NCBI GenBank assembly: GCA_013375455.1 | Contig: JABXJT010000143.1 | Location: 1 to 7,090, forward strand | Source of the DNA: Candidatus Helarchaeota archaeon | GTDB taxonomy: Archaea; Asgardarchaeota; Lokiarchaeia; Helarchaeales; HEL-GB-A | DNA: 7,090 nucleotides | Reading direction: 5' to 3' | Shown here: positions 1 through 4,396 of the stretch, piece by piece | How positions within the stretch are numbered: the first letter of the stretch is position 1 | Layout of the letters: every line of letters starts with the position of its first letter | Position numbers and translations under genes: made by a program | The notes under the pieces: generated by a model | The model's database searches: none | Told to the model about the DNA's origin: nothing | The model's input: the letters and a program-made list of their open reading frames with translations, nothing else

Positions 1-162
1 AGTGAAAGCTAAATCAAAAATTGAATCGAAATAAATTTGCCAATCTCGAACCAACACCATAAATAGCAGAATTCCCAATCCTATAGCGAGGAAAAGTCCA
101 AATACCATTGCAATTAAAACTCTTCTGAACCTTTTCGGACTAATTTGCTCGTAAGCATCCAT
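1..162 (-). CDS. N-terminal part of a small predicted membrane protein (runs off the left edge)
   Basis: Only the first 54 codons are present. The frame is open from an ATG at 162-160 to the window edge. The protein begins MDAYEQISPKRFRR, a short charged cytoplasmic-type tail. A strongly hydrophobic stretch follows at about residues 15-38, rich in L, I, V, F, G and M, which looks like one transmembrane helix. It is followed by RDWQIYFDSIFD. The positive residues just before the helix suggest an inside N-terminus. An in-frame ATG six bases earlier (168-166) abuts the Shine-Dalgarno sequence, so the ATG at 162 with a 6-base spacer is the better start. No family can be named from this fragment. 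That it is a real gene is supported by the strong ribosome binding site and the membrane-like composition; its function is unknown. Confidence 0.7.
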   Translation of the reverse strand, partial: MDAYEQISPKRFRRVLIAMVFGLFLAIGLGILLFMVLVRDWQIYFDSIFDLAFT

Positions 163-168
163 AATCAT

Positions 169-175
169 TCCTCCT
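169..175 (-). promoter_or_regulatory. Strong Shine-Dalgarno site of the left-edge membrane protein
   Basis: The minus strand reads AGGAGGA, six bases before the ATG at 162-160. It is the best ribosome binding site in the window and decides between two in-frame ATGs. The upstream ATG at 168 has no spacer. The topoisomerase, ligase and repeat-protein genes lack a comparable well-spaced site. Confidence 0.7.
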
Positions 176-198
176 AAATGTAACCTCTCTTGAAATTC

Positions 199-214
199 AG
201 AGTTCGATAACTCT
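199..214. repeat. Small hairpin-forming inverted repeat in the leader of the left-edge gene
   Basis: AGAGTT-CGAT-AACTCT is a perfect 6-bp inverted repeat with a 4-base loop. It lies about 24 bases upstream of the Shine-Dalgarno site of the left-edge gene. An AT-rich stretch near 243-256 (TTAATTAATAA on the minus strand) could be the TATA box. The hairpin would then lie at or just after the transcript start, as an operator or leader hairpin. The stem is short and could be chance. Confidence 0.3.
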
Positions 215-306
215 CTATTTTGATCAACTTTTATCTTTTTAATTATTAATTAATTTATCTTTATTTCTGGAGTTATTTCAGTGCTTAATTTTGGAAACTA
301 GGATAG

Positions 307-333
307 AAAAAATTAAAAGATTTTTTAGAAAAA
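307..333 (-). terminator. Oligo-T tracts after topA, likely archaeal-type terminator
   Basis: Directly after the topA stop codon the minus strand carries three T runs, T5 (333-329), T4 (318-315) and T6 (312-307), with no stable hairpin. Archaeal RNA polymerase commonly terminates at such U-rich tracts. The rest of the spacer to the next gene is AT-rich and contains no supported gene. Confidence 0.4.
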
Positions 334-335
334 TT

Positions 336-2507
336 TCAGGAATTAGATGCCTTTTTGGATTTTTCTTTTTTCTTTTGATATCGTTTTTGGATATCTTCGT
401 GATTTACCCAATTAACACAGCTATTAAATGGTCGGCTACCTGCAATTTTTATGGACACCATTGGGTATTCCTTATTATATTTATCTCTGCAATAGGCGCA
501 AATTTTTTTAGGCATGGGTGAAATTTTACCTCGTTGGGAAATAGGAAATGAGTTTTGACAGTCTGGATAGCTAGTACATCCTATAAATCTCTTTTTTGTT
601 GCCTTCGAGCGAATTATGATCAAATCACCATCGCCGCATTTGTCACATTTCCCAATATAACTTTGTCTTTTCCAAGTCTTTCGGATTGATACCGCGAGAT
701 CATTTCCAATGAGTTGCTCATCATCTTTAAAATCCATCAGGATGGGTTCTAGATTATTTCTGACATCATCCAATACGCGATTTTTAGTTAATTGGCCTTT
801 CTCGATGGTTTCCATTTCTTTTTCTAATTGTTTTGTCATTTCAATCGAGAGAACTTGAGGGCAATGTATGGCTAAAGTTTCAGAGACGGCGGCACCAATA
901 TCGGAAATATGAATACTCTTTTCGAATAAATATCCTCTATCATATAATTTATCAATTATACTTGCACGAGTTGCTTTTGTACCTATTTCTTCCTTTTCCA
1001 TAAATTTTCGCAGGGAATTTTGGTTGTATCTTGAAGGGGGTGAGCTATATTTTTCCACCAGATCCATACTTAGTTTCATCTTTTGGCCTTGCCGAATTTC
1101 AGGAAGGATGATCTCCTTCGATTTGGCAAAAGGGTAATATTCCATCCAACCTAGAACTTTAATTCGTCGTCCCCTTAAATAGAATTTATATTTTTCTAGT
1201 TCTAACAAAATACGAATTGATGTTACGATGGCAGGATCTCCAAAAAGAGCAAGAAATCGACGGACGACTAAATTAAATATGTTTTTTTCCAAGTTAGATA
1301 ATTTTTTTGCGGGAACTTCACCTGTTGGCAAAATTGGTGGATGCGCTGGGTCAGTTTTCTTTCCTTTCGTTGGAGTTAAATCAGGTTTGGCAAATATTTC
1401 ATCAACATACTTGGTATAAGTCTTTATAGATTTTAATTTGGTTAATATATCTTTTATATCGATGGTTTCTGGTATGATTTCGCTTGATGTTCTCGGATAA
1501 CTAATGTAGGCACCTAGATAAAGACGCTCAGCGATGTTTAAAGTTTGTGTTGGAGCGTAACCAAAATAACGATAACTTTCTGATTGAAGACTGCTTAAAT
1601 TAAAAGGGATAGGTGGAGCATTTGTTGATTCTTTTGTCTTAATATCTTTAACCGTCCCTTCCCCATTTTTGCAATCGTTGATAACTTGTTCCGCCTCTTT
1701 TTTATATTGTATTTTTGCTTTTGAAAAATCCACGTCGTATTCCTTTTCATTTAATTGAGTGCTTGCTTTGACTTGCCAGTATGGTGTGGGTACGAAAACG
1801 TTAATTTGCTTTTCTTTTTCAAAAACTGTAGCCAAGGTGGGACCTTGAACACGCCCAATACTAAGCAAATAGTAATTTATACCTTCGGCAGTTTTGGCGG
1901 CTAATGTTAAAGCATGAGTTAAATTAATACCATATACGTAATCAACTTCATGCCTACAGAGACCAGCATCAATTAAATTAAAATTTAAAGATTTGAGTGG
2001 ATTTTTATAAGATTCCAAGATGTCTTTTTTGGTTAGAGTCGAGAATTTCATTCTTTTGGCTTTTTTTGTTGCTTCTGGACCACAACAAAACTGTAGAATG
2101 TTGTACCCAATCGTGGCTCCCTCAAGATCATAATCACAAGCATTTACATGGGTTTCGCATTGTGATGACAGATCTTTTATATTATTAACTATTTTTTCGA
2201 CATCCAATGCTCTTTTTCTCTGTTTTTTACTCTTTGTCCTCTTTAAAACTTCATTAGCAGGTACCCATTTCATATCAAAAATAGGATACGACCATCCTTT
2301 TTGCCCAGGTTGTTTAATTTCTTCGATCGTGAATAAGTGGCCTAAAGCGGAAACTATAACCAAGTCATCCCCGTCTCGTTTGGCCTGATAATACGTAACT
2401 CCGTCAACATTCATCTTTTTGGGTTTACCCTGCTCATCTAGAATTTCAGAAATTTTCTTCATTGCCGTGGGTTTTTCCGCAATAATCAAGGTGGCCATGA
2501 TAATCAT
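336..2507 (-). CDS. topA: DNA topoisomerase I, archaeal type IA
   Basis: This enzyme relaxes negatively supercoiled DNA by cutting one strand and passing the other through the break, with a transient 5'-phosphotyrosine link. The 723-residue protein starts with a TOPRIM domain: Glu11 in LIIAEKP and the acidic triad Asp125, Asp127, Glu129 in DYDLEG. It continues with GRVQGPT (218-224), the catalytic Tyr337 in ISYPRTSSE, AHPPILPTG around His389, and GTKATRASI (509-517). The C-terminus has a C4 zinc finger (Cys621, Cys624, Cys644, Cys650). A second, degenerate finger (Cys670, Cys673, Cys697) has His703 near the place of the missing fourth Cys. A lysine-rich tail ends the protein. Length and order match archaeal topoisomerase I. 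Two in-frame ATGs exist, at 2507 and 2498; the second gives MATLIIAEKP, closest to the family's usual N-terminus. Neither has a well-placed Shine-Dalgarno site. The gene is divergent from the ligase, 110 bp away. No intein or frameshift interrupts it. Confidence 0.96.
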   Translation of the reverse strand: MIIMATLIIAEKPTAMKKISEILDEQGKPKKMNVDGVTYYQAKRDGDDLVIVSALGHLFTIEEIKQPGQKGWSYPIFDMKWVPANEVLKRTKSKKQRKRALDVEKIVNNIKDLSSQCETHVNACDYDLEGATIGYNILQFCCGPEATKKAKRMKFSTLTKKDILESYKNPLKSLNFNLIDAGLCRHEVDYVYGINLTHALTLAAKTAEGINYYLLSIGRVQGPTLATVFEKEKQINVFVPTPYWQVKASTQLNEKEYDVDFSKAKIQYKKEAEQVINDCKNGEGTVKDIKTKESTNAPPIPFNLSSLQSESYRYFGYAPTQTLNIAERLYLGAYISYPRTSSEIIPETIDIKDILTKLKSIKTYTKYVDEIFAKPDLTPTKGKKTDPAHPPILPTGEVPAKKLSNLEKNIFNLVVRRFLALFGDPAIVTSIRILLELEKYKFYLRGRRIKVLGWMEYYPFAKSKEIILPEIRQGQKMKLSMDLVEKYSSPPSRYNQNSLRKFMEKEEIGTKATRASIIDKLYDRGYLFEKSIHISDIGAAVSETLAIHCPQVLSIEMTKQLEKEMETIEKGQLTKNRVLDDVRNNLEPILMDFKDDEQLIGNDLAVSIRKTWKRQSYIGKCDKCGDGDLIIIRSKATKKRFIGCTSYPDCQNSFPISQRGKISPMPKKICAYCRDKYNKEYPMVSIKIAGSRPFNSCVNWVNHEDIQKRYQKKKEKSKKASNS

Positions 2508-2522
2508 CTGCTTCTCAGTTGA

Positions 2523-2552
2523 TTAAACCTCCACGTCATGTGGTAGGTTTAA
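2523..2552. repeat. 30-bp near-perfect inverted repeat between topA and the ligase gene
   Basis: The left arm TTAAACCTCCAC (2523-2534) pairs with the right arm GTGGTAGGTTTAA (2540-2552) over 12 base pairs with one extra T at 2544. The centre is GTCAT. It begins 16 bases upstream of the topA ATG at 2507 and ends 65 bases before the ligase ATG. A TATA-like box lies just beyond it on the topA side (minus strand TTATTTAATA, 2563-2554). From that box, topA transcription would start inside the palindrome, which is an operator-like position. If transcribed instead, the minus-strand RNA would form a hairpin holding the GGAGGT at 2532-2527. That motif is too far (19 bases) from the ATG to be a normal ribosome binding site. 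A dimeric repressor site is the simplest reading, but this is inference. Confidence 0.65.
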
Positions 2553-2582
2553 GTATTAAATAACTAAGATACTTATTAAAAT
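2550..2582. promoter_or_regulatory. Divergent promoter region with TATA-like boxes (topA and ligase)
   Basis: TATTAAA occurs twice on the plus strand (2554-2560 and 2574-2580), so TTTAATA is read twice on the minus strand. Both resemble archaeal TATA boxes. The second would place a plus-strand start near 2605, giving the ligase a leader of about 10-15 bases. This fits the absence of a clear Shine-Dalgarno site before its ATG. The first, read on the minus strand, would place topA initiation near 2533. A second, weaker inverted repeat, TAAGTAT...ATACTTA (2550-2556 and 2569-2575), overlaps these boxes. Which box serves which gene is not settled by the sequence. Confidence 0.45.
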
Positions 2583-2617
2583 ATTGAGATTTCCAATTAA
2601 AAAAACACGGGTCTTGA

Positions 2618-4396
2618 ATGAGATACGGGTTATTATCGAAGGCATATGAGCAGTTGGAGTCTACCTCAAAGCGCTTAGAGATGACTGACATCTTAGCTCA
2701 GTTATTTAAAGAGACTCCAATTGATATTATTGATAAAGTCATTTTTCTTACTCAGGGTAAATTACATCCATCTTGGTTAGGACTGGATGTAATCGGACTT
2801 GCGGAAAAATCTTTAATCAAGGCGGTAGCTCAAGCGACTAATTTAAACGAAGATAAAATCAGTAAAAAAGTTATAAAAATTGGTGATATAGGGTCTGCTT
2901 TTAAAGATATTATCTTAATAAAACGAAAACAAAAGAGTTTAGCCGATTTTGGTATGAAAAAGAAAGCGAAGCAGCCATTAACTGTTGAAAAAGTATACTC
3001 GAAACTTAATAACATTGCCAAGGCTTCAGGTACTGGTTCTGCGGATTTTAAAATCAAGGAATTAGCGGATTTAATAAGGAATACAACCGCAATTGAAGGA
3101 AAATGGCTTTTAAGAACTGCGCAAGGAAAATTACGGTTTGGTGTGGCAGAATCCACGATATTAGATGCTTTAGTACTTGCATTTACGACTGATAAGAATA
3201 ATAAACAATATATTGAACGTGGCTATAATATTCACCCCAATCTAGGGAAAATTGCCAAAATTTTAGCAAATCAAGGTCTAGAAGCCATCAAAAAAATGAA
3301 GATAGAGCTTTTCACCCCAGTAAGAATGATGCTAGCTCAGAGATTATCATCCATTGAAGAAATTCTAGAAAAGCTCGGGGGAAAATGCGCTTGCGAATAT
3401 AAATATGACGGAGAACGGCTTCAGATTCATCTTGATGATGAGGTAATGCTATATACGAGGAATTTAGAGAATGCCACTACTCAATATCCTGATGTACAAA
3501 AGCTTGTCCGGGAGCTTGATATTGATAAGGCAGTAATTGAAGGTGAGGTTGTCGCCGTGGATTCCTCTGGTGGATTACGGCCGTTTCAAGAACTGATGCA
3601 CCGAAGAAGGAAATATGGAATTAAGGAAGCTGTCGAAAAATACCCAATTAATCTATTTCTCTTTGATATCTTAAAAAGAGATGAGAAAGATCTTATTGAT
3701 GAGCCATACACAGTCCGTCGAGAAAATTTAAAACAGATTGTTAGAGAAACTGAGCGTTTAAGGTTGGGGAAAGCAATAATTTCTGATAATATCCTCGAAA
3801 TTGAAGAATTTTTTAACTCTTCGATTGAATCAGGTTGCGAAGGGATTATCGCAAAGTCTATCCAAAAAGAATCTGTATATCAGGCTGGCGCGAGAGGATG
3901 GCTCTGGATAAAGCTCAAGGAATCATATCAGAGTAAAATGGCGGATAATATCGATATAGTGGTTGTTGGGGCTTTCTGGGGGCGCGGAAAGCGAGCCCAG
4001 ACGTACGGAGCTCTTTTATGTGCAGTTTTTGATGAGGAGGAGGGCAATTATAAGACTATCTGTAAAGTCGGTTCAGGATTTAGTGATTCTGACCTCGCGC
4101 TCTTCCTTCAGAAATTTGAAGAAGTTAAGAGAGATACAAAGCCTCCACAAGTGAAATCAGTGATCAAGCCGCCACCCGATGTTTGGTTTGACCCTCTAAT
4201 AGTGACAGAAATTGCTGGAGATGAAATTACGTTGTCAAACGTGCATTTAGCGGGATTTGGTAAAGTAAAGACAAATTCGGGGCTTGCTATCCGATTTCCG
4301 AGGTTCATTCGCTGGCGTGAAGATAAATCCATAGAAAATATAACTACAACCGAAGAAATTATAGATATGTACAAACGACAAAGAAAAACCGTTTAA
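2618..4396 (+). CDS. lig: ATP-dependent DNA ligase, archaeal replicative type
   Basis: This enzyme seals nicks during replication and repair through an enzyme-AMP and a DNA-adenylate intermediate. The 592-residue protein has the usual three domains. The N-terminal DNA-binding domain (about 1-210) includes LRFGVAESTILDAL. The adenylation domain (about 230-430) has the nucleophile Lys262 in EYKYDGER, Arg281, IEGEVVAVD (307-315), LFLFDIL (346-352), EGIIAK (408-413) and WIKLK (430-434). The OB domain (about 440-590) contains DIVVVGAFWGRG and ends with motif VI, RFPRFIRWREDK (559-570). Residues 105-112, QKSLADFG, match a PIP-box core (Gln, aliphatic at +3, Phe at +6) at the position where archaeal ligases bind the PCNA clamp. 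The N-terminus MRYGLLSKAYEQLESTSKRLE matches the family, supporting the ATG at 2618 despite no clear ribosome binding site. The gene converges with the repeat nuclease gene, and the two stop codons overlap. Nothing is truncated. Confidence 0.97.
   Translation: MRYGLLSKAYEQLESTSKRLEMTDILAQLFKETPIDIIDKVIFLTQGKLHPSWLGLDVIGLAEKSLIKAVAQATNLNEDKISKKVIKIGDIGSAFKDIILIKRKQKSLADFGMKKKAKQPLTVEKVYSKLNNIAKASGTGSADFKIKELADLIRNTTAIEGKWLLRTAQGKLRFGVAESTILDALVLAFTTDKNNKQYIERGYNIHPNLGKIAKILANQGLEAIKKMKIELFTPVRMMLAQRLSSIEEILEKLGGKCACEYKYDGERLQIHLDDEVMLYTRNLENATTQYPDVQKLVRELDIDKAVIEGEVVAVDSSGGLRPFQELMHRRRKYGIKEAVEKYPINLFLFDILKRDEKDLIDEPYTVRRENLKQIVRETERLRLGKAIISDNILEIEEFFNSSIESGCEGIIAKSIQKESVYQAGARGWLWIKLKESYQSKMADNIDIVVVGAFWGRGKRAQTYGALLCAVFDEEEGNYKTICKVGSGFSDSDLALFLQKFEEVKRDTKPPQVKSVIKPPPDVWFDPLIVTEIAGDEITLSNVHLAGFGKVKTNSGLAIRFPRFIRWREDKSIENITTTEEIIDMYKRQRKTV

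Noticed and set aside
291..521. Plus-strand open frame of 76 codons with hydrophobic content at the 3' end of topA
   Set aside because: It lies mostly opposite topA, whose motifs and frame are unambiguous. It starts in the T/A-rich spacer without a ribosome binding site, and its hydrophobicity follows from reading lysine-rich codons on the other strand.
1228..2188. Two 63-codon plus-strand frames opposite topA (1228-1419 and 1997-2188)
   Set aside because: Both are fully antisense to conserved topoisomerase sequence and have no recognisable motif or start signal.
2830..4374. Open frames overlapping the ligase (minus 2830-3156, plus 3963-4154, minus 4108-4374)
   Set aside because: They are shadows of a ligase in which all adenylation motifs are in one uninterrupted frame.
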